The position numbers and the translations under genes are program-made. A stretch of 21,019 nucleotides of DNA from CAYVZZ01 sp964456185 (GTDB taxonomy: Bacteria > Pseudomonadota > Gammaproteobacteria > Pseudomonadales > Alcanivoracaceae). Positions 1-7,754 of this stretch are shown here, in pieces. Position 1 is the first letter of the stretch, and the number at the start of each line of letters is the position of its first letter. The notes beneath the pieces are model-generated. The model was not told where the DNA came from. It did no database searches and saw only the letters and a program-made list of their open reading frames with translations. Location of the stretch: NCBI GenBank assembly GCA_964456185.1, contig CAYVZZ010000036.1:1-21019 (forward strand), given 5' to 3'.

Positions 1-1
1 G

Positions 2-406
2 AGCACGGTTTTATTGACGGGGCAGAGCGTTGAACAGGGTGCAACGCTTCAAGACGCCATGCTGCAAATTGAATCGCTATTGAGCAACCTGCAGCCTGCT
101 ATGCTGGTGTGGTTAGTCGGCTTTGCGCTGCTGGCTGTGTTGTATAGCTGCGCAGTGTATTTTGCCGTTCCTTTGTTATGGTTTTCCCAATATAAGTTGC
201 TCGATGCCTTGCAACACAGCTTGCGCGGTTGTCGGCGTAATGTATTGCCTTTATTGGTGTTTGTGGCGCTGATGATGGTGGTGTTCTTTGTGGCCTTTAT
301 TCCTTACGGATTAGGGCTGGTGGTGGCTGTGCCCTTGATGATGTTGGCGACCTACACGGCGTTTCGGCAGATTTTTACCACTGACAAAGACAGTACAGCG
401 GAGTAG
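2..406 (+). CDS. Integral membrane protein, C-terminal part (5' end outside window)
   Basis: The reading frame is open from base 2, so the gene begins upstream of the window; the TTG at 14 is only an in-frame codon. The visible 135 residues hold a short polar stretch and then at least two strongly hydrophobic segments, roughly residues 30-60 (LVGFALLAVLYSCAVYF) and 80-115 (LLVFVALMMVVFFVAF), joined by a basic loop (HSLRGCRRN). The C-terminal pattern ending in TYTAFRQIF is reminiscent of the BPSS1780-type membrane proteins of proteobacteria, whose function is unknown. That family call is from memory of the pattern only. The protein sits in the inner membrane. The 104 bases after it carry a small GGTTAA/TTAACC dyad but no obvious terminator. 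Confidence 0.7.
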   Translation, partial: STVLLTGQSVEQGATLQDAMLQIESLLSNLQPAMLVWLVGFALLAVLYSCAVYFAVPLLWFSQYKLLDALQHSLRGCRRNVLPLLVFVALMMVVFFVAFIPYGLGLVVAVPLMMLATYTAFRQIFTTDKDSTAE

Positions 407-510
407 AGAAACGTCTTGAAACAAGTTGTCGGCGGTTAAAGCTTAACCTGTTGGCATTAGCTTGGTAGGGTGTCGACATCGCAATTGGGTAGACCACCGG
501 ACAATTTCAC

Positions 511-747
511 ATGCTGCTCAAATATCTTAATGAACTCGACGCTGCCGTTAACGATGCCAGAGTGCATCCTGACCGCGACCACGTAAAGCGCTGTTTCGAA
601 TGTGCCACTGTGTTGGAAGATTACCTGCATGGCCAAATGGAGCCAGTGCGCCAAAAAGGCGAAGAGCTCATGCGCCAACTCTGGCCACAAGATTTGCCGC
701 AGCCGGGTGCCATGAAAAAGCACACCTACGCTGCAGCTCGCCACTGA
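511..747 (+). CDS. Small soluble protein of unknown function (78 aa)
   Basis: I do not recognise this protein. It starts at the first ATG after an in-frame stop at 490-492. The sequence is hydrophilic and probably helical, with alternating acidic and basic residues and two cysteines in a CFEC-type spacing (around residues 28-31), and it ends in a basic tail (MKKHTYAAARH). There is no signal peptide or membrane segment, and no convincing Shine-Dalgarno sequence. A 95-codon frame on the opposite strand covers the same bases, but its protein has no natural-looking composition, so the plus frame is preferred. It converges with arsC on the other strand, 35 bases away. It could be a small cytoplasmic protein or a spurious frame. 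Confidence 0.5.
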   Translation: MLLKYLNELDAAVNDARVHPDRDHVKRCFECATVLEDYLHGQMEPVRQKGEELMRQLWPQDLPQPGAMKKHTYAAARH

Positions 748-782
748 TCGTTTAACCTTTCTCTACTAAGCTGGCCTGCGCT

Positions 783-1277
783 TTAGTTGTTAGCGATGGC
801 AGCCAGCTCACGCGCGATCGACGGCTTATCTAGTCCATCCAGCGGCAACTCCACCAAGCGTTCAACGCATGCCGTGATTTGTTGGAAAATCGCGTCGAAA
901 GCTTGGCGTTTATCCTCATCACTCCCTTCGACGGCCGCCGGGTCGGCAAACCCCCAGTGAGCCGTTATCGGTAGGCCCGGCCACACAGGGCAAATCTCGC
1001 CTGCCGCGTTGTCACAAACCGTAATGACAAAATCCATTGTTGGCGCATCCTCTTTGGCAAATTCGTCCCAGCTTTTGCTGCGTAGTCGCTCGACGGTATA
1101 CCCCAGAGACAACACCTTCTCAACCGCAAAGGGATTGACCTTGCCGCTGGGGTGGCTGCCTGCACTGTGGGCGCGAAAGCGTCCCTTTCCCAGGGTGTTG
1201 ATCAGAGCTTCGGCCATGATGCTGCGAGCCGAGTTGCCGGTGCAGAGAATCAGAACGTGGTACGGCGTATCTGGCAT
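783..1277 (-). CDS. arsC: Arsenate reductase, thioredoxin-coupled (low-molecular-weight phosphatase fold)
   Basis: It reduces arsenate to arsenite in the cytoplasm. The product is 164 residues. The phosphatase-type anion loop LCTGNSARS places the nucleophilic cysteine at C12. The two further redox cysteines lie in VCDNAAGEICPVW (C88 and C96), as in the S. aureus pI258 type, and HWGFADPA is the conserved stretch after them. This arrangement implies an intramolecular disulfide relay regenerated by thioredoxin, not the glutaredoxin-type enzyme of E. coli. It lies 33 bases downstream of the broken arsH on the same strand and probably shares its promoter at 1953-1981. No arsR or arsenite efflux gene lies within the window, so the unit is incomplete here. 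Confidence 0.93.
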   Translation of the reverse strand: MPDTPYHVLILCTGNSARSIMAEALINTLGKGRFRAHSAGSHPSGKVNPFAVEKVLSLGYTVERLRSKSWDEFAKEDAPTMDFVITVCDNAAGEICPVWPGLPITAHWGFADPAAVEGSDEDKRQAFDAIFQQITACVERLVELPLDGLDKPSIARELAAIANN

Positions 1278-1310
1278 TTTGTGCTCTCAAGTCGGGGTTG
1301 CCTGGAGGAT

Positions 1311-1912
1311 TCAGGATTGATTGACACGCCGTGATACCTCTTCGGCGGTTTCGACACGTTCGGAATAACGCGAAGTCAGGTACTGGCTGCGGCCGCGCAT
1401 CATCCACGTGAATTTGACGAGTTCTTCGCAGACATCGACAACGCGCAGGTACAGCGGAGACAAGCGCATGCGCCCCTGCTCATTAAATTCGGCAAACGCC
1501 TTGGGTACGGAGGATTGATTGGGGATTGTTACCATGCGCATCCAGTCGACCTGTGCTTTCATTATGCCGGTCATGGCACCGTGGCGTTCCGGTGTCACCC
1601 AAACTATGCCTTCGGACCAAGTAACCAAGCCGCGCAGCTCTTTCACTTTGGGGTGGTCGATTTCAACGCTGTCTGGCAGGGGGAGGCCAGCTGGATTGAA
1701 AGGCAAACGTCACAACCAAACCAGCGCAATAGCCGTGCCGCCTCTTCGGCAAGAAAGCGCGAATAGGAACGTTCATGTAGCGATCCGTACAAGATCAAAA
1801 TCCTTGGGGCATGACGCTCGGGTTCCGGCCCGACGAGGGTGTCGATATCAATGGGCACCAACAAGGTGGGATCGAGGTTGGGCAGGTCATCTGTACTGGG
1901 AAATTCATTCAT
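1311..1912 (-). pseudogene. arsH: arsH (NADPH-dependent FMN reductase / organoarsenical oxidase), frameshifted and internally deleted
   Basis: ArsH proteins are flavodoxin-fold NADPH:FMN oxidoreductases that oxidise trivalent organoarsenicals. Two frames together give the family sequence. From 1912 the protein reads RILILYGSLHERSYSRFLAEE and continues to GCDVCL near 1700. It then resumes one base out of frame as FNPAGLPLPD. The join sits at AAA 1699-1701 (TTT on the coding strand), where one more T would restore CLFNPAG. Downstream, KAQVDW is followed directly by MRMVTIPNQSSVPKAF. In known ArsH proteins about 40 residues lie between these blocks, including the conserved SGGSQSFN segment near the flavin site. 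The junction is at about 1541/1542. The frameshift alone could be an assembly error. The in-frame internal loss makes a functional enzyme unlikely. An ATG at 1912 opens the gene. Confidence 0.88.
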
Positions 1913-1952
1913 GGAACTTCATTTATCGTGCGCACATTACGTTGTGGGAGTA

Positions 1953-1981
1953 GATATATCAGCGTATGGACACCCTGTCAA
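1953..1981 (-). promoter_or_regulatory. Sigma-70 type promoter for the arsH-arsC unit
   Basis: On the minus strand TTGACA (1981-1976) is followed after 17 bases by TATATC (1958-1953), giving a start site about 35 bases before the arsH ATG. The -35 box matches consensus fully and the -10 at four of six positions. A small dyad, GACA-GGG-TGTC, overlaps the -35 box and could be an operator, but no regulator gene is adjacent. Confidence 0.55.
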
Positions 1982-1992
1982 CACAACAGCAC

Positions 1993-3075
1993 CTAGACTA
2001 GCGGTGGCGTGTCATCACGCGGGAACAGCTCTTGTTGGCGTGGGGCTTCTTTATCTTTTAATTGTACGCCGACGCCTAGCAAGCGAATAGGGGCGGGGCG
2101 TTTGTCCCATAAGTCACCGAGTAGCTGGGCGAAGCTGCTGCGCGACAGTGGCTTTTGGCTCGATTGTCGACCCGACTGGGTGAAATCGAAGTAGCGCACT
2201 TTGACGTTAAGGCTAGCTTTTTCGTAAGTGTCATCCAGGGCTTGCCAGCGGCGTTGCAAGTCGGGCAACAGCTCATCCAATGCCGCTAACCAATCGGCGA
2301 AATCGGGCAGGTCTTGCATAAAGGTGTTTTCAGCGCTGATGGACTTATGGCGTCGCGTCGGCTGCACTGGCCGGTCGTCTTGGCCACGACAAAGGTGGTA
2401 TAGGCGTTCGCCAAAGCTGCCGAAGTGTTGAATTAACACCCCGCGAGAGAGTGCCTGTAGGTCGCCGCAGGTTTCCCAACCTTTGGCTTGCATCTTTTGT
2501 TGTGTCACCGGGCCGACACCAAAAATACGCTTTACCGGCAGCTCGCGTACAAAGTCGTCTATCTGGTCGGGGGAGATGGTGAAGAGGCCGTCCGGCTTTT
2601 GCCAGTCGCTGGCAACCTTGGCGAGAAATTTATTGGGTGCGATACCGGCTGAAATGGTCAGCTGGGTTTCTGCCTTCACCTCGGCGCGGATGGCTGCGGC
2701 GATGCGTGTGGCACTGTTGTCATGATACGGGCAGTCGGTGACATCAAGATAGGCTTCATCTAGTGACAGTGGCTCGACCAGCGGCGTGTAGCGCAAGAAG
2801 ATGGCGCGAATTTGCCGTGAGATACGGCGGTATTTGCCGAAGGATGGCGGCACCAAAATAAGCTGTGGGCAGCGTCTTAAGGCCTGGCTGGTGGGCATGG
2901 CGCTGTGTACCCCATAATCGCGGGCAACATAGTTGCAGGTGGCCACCACACCGCGCTGATTTGGCTTGCCTCCGACAGCCACTGGCTTGCCGCGCAGTGT
3001 CGGGTCATCGCGCATCTCGACGGCGGCATAAAAACAATCGCAGTCCAGATGGATGATTTTGCGGTGCCCTGTCAT
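1993..3075 (-). CDS. dinB: DNA polymerase IV (Y-family translesion polymerase)
   Basis: This is an error-prone polymerase that bypasses damaged template bases. The 360-residue length is typical. The palm carries the metal-binding D11 (HLDCDCFYAAVE) and D106-E107 (SLDEAYLD). Y16 occupies the steric-gate position, where E. coli has F13. The finger loop RRGVVATCNYVAR-type region and the helix-hairpin-helix region (KRIFGVGPVTQQKMQAKG) follow in order, and then the little-finger domain. The extreme C terminus holds QQELF, a good match to the beta-clamp binding motif. The start is an ATG 18 bases after the stop of the degenerate GGDEF gene, so the two are probably co-transcribed. I see no LexA-type operator (CTG-N10-CAG) immediately upstream. 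No terminator is visible in the 80 bases before the ars unit. Confidence 0.96.
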   Translation of the reverse strand: MTGHRKIIHLDCDCFYAAVEMRDDPTLRGKPVAVGGKPNQRGVVATCNYVARDYGVHSAMPTSQALRRCPQLILVPPSFGKYRRISRQIRAIFLRYTPLVEPLSLDEAYLDVTDCPYHDNSATRIAAAIRAEVKAETQLTISAGIAPNKFLAKVASDWQKPDGLFTISPDQIDDFVRELPVKRIFGVGPVTQQKMQAKGWETCGDLQALSRGVLIQHFGSFGERLYHLCRGQDDRPVQPTRRHKSISAENTFMQDLPDFADWLAALDELLPDLQRRWQALDDTYEKASLNVKVRYFDFTQSGRQSSQKPLSRSSFAQLLGDLWDKRPAPIRLLGVGVQLKDKEAPRQQELFPRDDTPPLV

Positions 3076-3093
3076 GGACAGCCGCTCAATGTG

Positions 3094-4052
3094 TTACATG
3101 CGCATTTGTGGAGCATGCGATAGCCAAAGGGCATTTTCATGTTGGGTCAATCGCGCCAGGCTGTGTTGCAAGTGCCGCAAAATTGGCTCAAGTGCCGGCG
3201 TGTCACCGTTAAAGGTGAGCAGGCTGACGTTAAAGTCTGCCGCTAGGTTGTCATGTAGTTCGCGCAGCAAGGTTTCGGCTTCGCCTGCATCGGTAGATGG
3301 CAGCAGTAACGCCAGGTTGTCACCAAAATGACCGGCAATATCACTCTGGCGTATGCGGTCTGTGAGCAGGCTGANNNNNNNNNNAGTGCAACAGAAAGCG
3401 GTGTGGCTAAACGATCGTGCAGCGGCACCAGCCAACCTGCCGTGCTAATTAGTGCCTTTTGGGTGATCAGGCCGGTCGCAGGATTATGCCATGCAGCCGC
3501 CTCTGCGTTGTGTTGTAGCACGCGGTTTCGCGCCAAGAGTGCCAGGAAATACAGGGCGCAAAGTAATAAGGTCACCGCGAGAAATAAGCTGCCATTGATG
3601 GTCGTTAAATCGAAGTAGATATGGTGCAGCACCAGTGACAAGGGGGCGATAATGACCGTGGCCAATAGCACATAGATAAAGGATTTGAGGCCGAAAAGTA
3701 CGCCTGAGCTGAGGGGGAGTACAAGGAAAAGCAGCAGAGTTGGCGGTGTGTGTTGTGGGTCTAAAACAACTAAACCAGTGACGGCAACCAAATCTATTAA
3801 GTTGGCTAGGATGCGGCGGCTGGTAGAGCGCCAGCCAAGTAATGCCAGTTGCACCGCCACATAGGCGGCAAAAAACACCCAGCACATTAAGGGCTGCATG
3901 GCGTGTAAATGATCGGCATGCAGGAAGTATAAAACGGCGAGCAACGCAAAGAGGGTGCGAGCCAGTGTTTGCAGCAGGTTAAGGCCGGTTTCCGAGGCCA
4001 GTATTTGCGTCCATTTCATGAGTCTACTCGCAAGCCAAAAGCGCCTGCGCAT
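3094..4052 (-). CDS. Membrane protein with degenerate GGDEF domain (interrupted by assembly gap)
   Basis: The N-terminal half has five or six hydrophobic segments (for example LARTLFALLAVLYFL, LMCWVFFAAYVAVQLALLGW, LFLVLPLSSGVLFGL and LFLAVTLLLCALYFLALL). It is followed by WHNPATGLITQKAL, which matches the DPLTGLPNRRAL opening of GGDEF domains. After the N run the other frame continues with RIRQSDIAGHFGDNLALLLP, matching the RxxDxxxRyGGDEFavlLP region. The signature itself reads FGDNL instead of GGDEF, so cyclase activity is not expected; a c-di-GMP or GTP sensing role is possible. The two halves are in different frames only because the N run has an arbitrary length. By family spacing about 30 residues are hidden, including the DxDxFKxxND metal site if present. 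The start at 4052 has a weak AAGG; an internal ATG at 4019 is an alternative. Confidence 0.75.
3375..3384. other. Assembly gap (10 N) inside the GGDEF-like gene
   Basis: The ten N bases are a placeholder of unknown true length. The flanking protein pieces (ATPLSVA before, SLLTDRIRQSD after, in minus-strand order) are parts of one GGDEF-like domain. Family spacing between them suggests roughly 80-110 real bases. Confidence 0.95.
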
Positions 4053-4092
4053 CTTGCCTTAAATGCGCCGGAAAAGGAAGACGGGTTACCGC

Positions 4093-4941
4093 TTAACACC
4101 GAGCCTCAACCACCCTGACCAGAGGCGTATTGCGGCTTTGCGGAATCGGTAGCTGGCCATAAAAATCTTGTGGGTCATGCACTTTGGTGTGTGCAAAGCC
4201 CAAAGCCAGGAAATGACGTTTGGCTTCGTCGTCGCTACTAAAATGAAAGTTGGCGTGGCTGCGAGACACCGCACCAAGCAAACGGCTGAGCACTTTCATG
4301 GTGCCATAGAGGGGATGCTCGGGCAGTAGCGGGTAGTTGTCGGTGAGATAGGTTAACGCCGGGAAGTGGTCTGTTGCTTTAAGCAGACGATCCCAAAAGG
4401 CGTCTACCGTCGACAACGGGAAGTAATTGACGAGCCCTTCTGTAATGATTAACAGCGGGCGCGAACTGTCAAAGTTGCGCCGTATTACGGCCTCAATGCC
4501 ATCATCACCCTGCGAGAAGATGTTGATGGAATCCACTTGGTGATGGTCATTCAGGCTGCCGAGGTGATTGAGCAGGTGGCGTTTTCGTGCTGCCATCGCG
4601 GGCAAATCGCATTCAACGTAATGTACGTTCGGATAATTATCGTGAAACCGAAAGCCGCGCGGCGACAGGCCGCAAGCAATTTCCAGAACCTGATCAACAC
4701 CTTCTTGCTCAATGGCTTGTTGTAATAAGTGATCGATTAGGTGATGGCGCTGCAGCAAGAAGGTGCGCACATTACTACCCGCCAGCTTGCCCCCCATATA
4801 TTCAAACGGGGCGAGCAGGTGATACAGCAAACGCCCTTGGCGAGAGTCGAATGCGCTGTCGGATAGGCCGTTGCGTTGCCATACCTGACCGGTATAAAGT
4901 GCCGTAAAGCTAATGGAAGAGGTGTCGGGTGCAGAAGACAT
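4093..4941 (-). CDS. SAM-dependent methyltransferase, leucine carboxyl methyltransferase-like (class I fold)
   Basis: A cytoplasmic methyltransferase of unknown substrate. The SAM-binding motif I reads VLEIACGLSPRGFRF, followed by an acidic end of strand 2 (VHYVECDLPAMAARKRHLL) and a motif LLIITEGLVNYFPLSTVDAFW. These are typical of the LCM/PPM1-like family of bacterial methyltransferases (around 280 residues). I chose the ATG at 4941 (282 residues), preceded by AAGGA. A GTG at 4998 would add 19 residues without a ribosome binding site. The gene starts 71 bases after the emrB stop on the same strand and is probably a late member of the efflux operon, but nothing ties its function to the pump. 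The 40 bases after it hold no clear terminator before the GGDEF-like gene. Confidence 0.82.
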   Translation of the reverse strand: MSSAPDTSSISFTALYTGQVWQRNGLSDSAFDSRQGRLLYHLLAPFEYMGGKLAGSNVRTFLLQRHHLIDHLLQQAIEQEGVDQVLEIACGLSPRGFRFHDNYPNVHYVECDLPAMAARKRHLLNHLGSLNDHHQVDSINIFSQGDDGIEAVIRRNFDSSRPLLIITEGLVNYFPLSTVDAFWDRLLKATDHFPALTYLTDNYPLLPEHPLYGTMKVLSRLLGAVSRSHANFHFSSDDEAKRHFLALGFAHTKVHDPQDFYGQLPIPQSRNTPLVRVVEARC

Positions 4942-5012
4942 GGCGTGGCTTTTTTTCCTTATTGTGGGTGCGCTGCGATATCCATGCGAGCTTATCACGG
5001 TCTCAACGCGTT

Positions 5013-6533
5013 TTACTCTTTAGCCGGTTCGGCCGATTGCACAAAAGGCGGTTTGGTAAGCCAGATGATAAACAGCAAACCGAGGAACAGCCAACCGAGG
5101 CCATATAATAGCTCGTTAAACGACATCTGATAGCTTTGTTGGGTGATAAGGCCATTAATGACCGCCAAAGCGCCGGAAGGGTCGGGCGAGCCAGTTGCCG
5201 CAAGCGCCTGTTGGGTTGCCGGATCAAAAGCGGTGATATTTTCACTTAAGGTGCTGTGGTGAACACTGGCACGGCGCGACCAGAGTGTGGTGATGATTGA
5301 CGCCATAAAGCTGGCACCTAACGTGCGCACGAAGGTGGCTACGCCCGAGCCGGATGCAATCTCGTGCACTTCCAGATCACTCATCAAGATCGTCAACACC
5401 GGCATGAAGAAGAAGGCTACGCCCACCCCGAGCATGAGCTGCGCCATGGCCACGTGGAAGAAATCGACTTCAATGTTGAAGTTGGAATAGTAGAAACTCA
5501 CCGCGCTCATGGCCAAAAATGCCACGCTAGCGAGAATACGCAGGTCGATTTTGGCGGCATATTTGCCGATAAAGAACACGGTAATTAATGGAATGACACC
5601 AATAGGGGCGGTGGCTAAGCCGGACCAGGTGGCGGTGTAGCCGAGTACCCGCTGCATCCAAAGGGGCAGCAGCAAAGCCAGTCCGAAGAAGACGGCATAG
5701 GCTAATACCAGCGCGATGGTGCCGATACGAAAGTTGTGATGACGGAAGAGCCGCAGATCGACAATCGGATCGTCGTCGGTTAATTCCCAGATAACAAAAA
5801 TGCACAACACGACCGCCGAGATGATGCTGCAGACGGTAATGAAAGTGGAATCGAACCAGTCGGCGTTGCGACCGGTGTCGAGCACGGTTTGCAATAGGCC
5901 AACGCCGACAATCAATGTGGCGAGGCCGATGTAATCCATGCGTGGCTTTTCGGTTTTCTCGGGCTTGTCGTCGAGCTGGTTGCGAATCACAAAGCTACAA
6001 AAAATACCCAGCGGCACATTCAATAAAAAGATCCATCCCCAAGAATAGTTGTCGGTAATCCAGCCGCCCAAAATGGGGCCGGCAATAGGCGCAACCACGG
6101 TGACCATGGCGATCATAGCTAAGGCCATGCCGCGTTTGTGGGGCGGGTAGATCGATATCATCAGGCTTTGCGCCACTGGATACATGGGGCCGCAAGCCGC
6201 CCCCTGCAAAATGCGGAAGAAAATCAGCATTTCAATGGAGGTGGACAGGCCGCAGGCAAGAGAAGCTGCAGCGAACAGCAGGGTGGTCCAGATGAAGGTC
6301 TTGACCTCACCGAAACGCCGCGCCAGAAAGCCGGTTAGCGGCAGGCCAATGGCTTGACTCACGGTGAACGAAGTAATGACCCAGGTGCCCTTATCAACAC
6401 TGACGCCCAAGTTACCGGCAATGGTCGGCAGAGACACATTGGCAATGGTGCTGTCGAGCACCTGCATAAAGGTCGCCATTGCCAAGCCGATAGTGGTTAG
6501 CACCAAATATTTGGGGCGAAAATAGCCGCTCAT
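5013..6533 (-). CDS. emrB: EmrB/QacA-type MFS multidrug exporter (DHA2 family, 14 TMS)
   Basis: This is the inner-membrane drug:proton antiporter of a tripartite pump. The 506-residue length fits the 14-helix DHA2 family. The first helix contains the family motif LDSTIANVSLPTIAGNLG. Later come the loop motif LARRFGEVKTF, motif C-like GPILGGWITDNYSWGWIF with LNVPLGIF, and a long C-terminal hydrophobic helix (LLYGLGWLFLGLLFIIWL). The ATG at 6533 lies 15 bases after the emrA stop, with AAGG in the spacer. By analogy with E. coli EmrB the substrates may be uncouplers, hydrophobic acids or fatty acids; the sequence does not decide this. Confidence 0.93.
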   Translation of the reverse strand: MSGYFRPKYLVLTTIGLAMATFMQVLDSTIANVSLPTIAGNLGVSVDKGTWVITSFTVSQAIGLPLTGFLARRFGEVKTFIWTTLLFAAASLACGLSTSIEMLIFFRILQGAACGPMYPVAQSLMISIYPPHKRGMALAMIAMVTVVAPIAGPILGGWITDNYSWGWIFLLNVPLGIFCSFVIRNQLDDKPEKTEKPRMDYIGLATLIVGVGLLQTVLDTGRNADWFDSTFITVCSIISAVVLCIFVIWELTDDDPIVDLRLFRHHNFRIGTIALVLAYAVFFGLALLLPLWMQRVLGYTATWSGLATAPIGVIPLITVFFIGKYAAKIDLRILASVAFLAMSAVSFYYSNFNIEVDFFHVAMAQLMLGVGVAFFFMPVLTILMSDLEVHEIASGSGVATFVRTLGASFMASIITTLWSRRASVHHSTLSENITAFDPATQQALAATGSPDPSGALAVINGLITQQSYQMSFNELLYGLGWLFLGLLFIIWLTKPPFVQSAEPAKE

Positions 6534-6548
6534 GACTTTGCCTTGTGG

Positions 6549-7754
6549 TTACTTGCTGTTGTTTGGCAAGTGGTTGTCAGGCAGATTGGCCGCCAGGATT
6601 TTTTCAATCAGCTGGTGAGCTTCGTTTAACTGTTGTTGGTAAACACTGGTCGTGAGCAATGGCTCAGACGGTGGCTGGGTGGCCAAGCGTTTGCCGCTGT
6701 CGTCATGTACGTCGACCGTGGCGCTCATGGATAAGCCAATGCGCAAGGGGTGCTCTTTTAGCTCCTTATTGGACAAGCCAATGCGCACTGGCAATCGCTG
6801 CACAATTTTGATCCAGTTGCCGGTGGCGTTCTCGGCTGGCAGCAACGAAAATGCGCTGCCGGTGCCAATACCAATGGCCTGTATTTTGCCATGAAAGACC
6901 ACGTCATCGCCGTAGAAATCTGACGTCAGCTCAACCGGCTGGCCAATACGCATATTTTTTAACTGGGTTTCCTTGAAGTTGGCATCTACCCAGACATCGT
7001 GTAATGGCACCACCGCCATCAATGGTCGGCCAGGCATGACGTGTTCGCCCACCTGCACTTTGCGCATGGCGACATAACCGTCTACCGGCGCAATCAGACG
7101 GGTGTTACGGTAATCTAAATAGGCGGCGCGCAACTTGGCTTCGGCAGCTTTAACTGCCGGATGCGAGGCAATGTCGGTGCCGCTCACGCGCGCCACGCTG
7201 TTATGATATTTCTGTTTGGCGGCCACCAACGCACTCTTGGCCGCAGCTAGTGCATCACGAGCGTGTGCCAGTAATTCGTGTGATATCGCGCCTGATTTGG
7301 CCAGTCCGCGACGACGGTTGTAGTCGGCTTGTGCTTTATTCAGCGCGGTTTTGCGCGCATCGACTTCGGCTTTGGCGGCGTCCACATTGTTGTAAAAGCC
7401 GCGCACTCGGCGAATGGTGCTGGCCAAGTTGGCCTTGGCTGCTTGCAGCGCCACCTCAGTGTGACTGGGGTCGAGTTTAATCAGTACCTGACCGGCCTTA
7501 ACCAATGCGCCATCGTCGGCAGTAATGCTTACCACAGTGCCCACAATCTTGGGCGATATCTGCACCACATTTCCGGTTACATAAGCGTCGTCCGTTTCGA
7601 CATACCAGCGCCCAACAAAAAAGTAATACAGCCCCCAAATAAGCAGTAAAACGATGACGACGATTGCCAGCGCGCGTAAGAAAAATTGACGCTTATGGCG
7701 TTGGCCAACGCTGGAGTTGGTGGCTTCGTTTGAAGGGGTGTCATGTTCAGCCAT
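6549..7754 (-). CDS. emrA: EmrA-type periplasmic adaptor (HlyD family membrane fusion protein)
   Basis: It connects the EmrB-like exporter to the outer-membrane channel. One N-terminal membrane helix (FFLRALAIVVIVLLLIWGLYYFF) is followed by the biotinyl-lipoyl half motif DDAYVTGNVVQISPKIVGTV, a long alpha-helical coiled-coil hairpin rich in Ala and Lys (about residues 85-190), the second lipoyl half LIAPVDGYVAMRKVQVGEHV, and a beta-barrel. The sequence GSAFSLLPAENATGNWIK is very close to E. coli EmrA. The ATG at 7754 overlaps the channel-gene stop as ATGGCTGA. This fits translational coupling and is preferred over the start at 7829, which would add 25 residues inside the upstream gene. Length is 401 residues. 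Confidence 0.93.
   Translation of the reverse strand: MAEHDTPSNEATNSSVGQRHKRQFFLRALAIVVIVLLLIWGLYYFFVGRWYVETDDAYVTGNVVQISPKIVGTVVSITADDGALVKAGQVLIKLDPSHTEVALQAAKANLASTIRRVRGFYNNVDAAKAEVDARKTALNKAQADYNRRRGLAKSGAISHELLAHARDALAAAKSALVAAKQKYHNSVARVSGTDIASHPAVKAAEAKLRAAYLDYRNTRLIAPVDGYVAMRKVQVGEHVMPGRPLMAVVPLHDVWVDANFKETQLKNMRIGQPVELTSDFYGDDVVFHGKIQAIGIGTGSAFSLLPAENATGNWIKIVQRLPVRIGLSNKELKEHPLRIGLSMSATVDVHDDSGKRLATQPPSEPLLTTSVYQQQLNEAHQLIEKILAANLPDNHLPNNSK

Noticed and set aside
434..448. Small hairpin GGTTAA-AGC-TTAACC as a terminator of the first gene
   Set aside because: The stem is short and AT-rich and no T run follows.
457..744. A 95-codon minus-strand frame covering the 78-residue protein
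   Set aside because: The composition is rich in Cys, His and Phe in an implausible pattern. The plus-strand frame looks more like a protein and has a natural start.
1643..1706. Programmed frameshifting in arsH
   Set aside because: The shift point is a plain short T run without a slippery heptamer or stimulator that I can see, and the same gene also has an internal deletion, so decay is simpler.
3076..3093. LexA/SOS box before dinB
   Set aside because: No CTG-N10-CAG arrangement is present in the short space before the dinB start.
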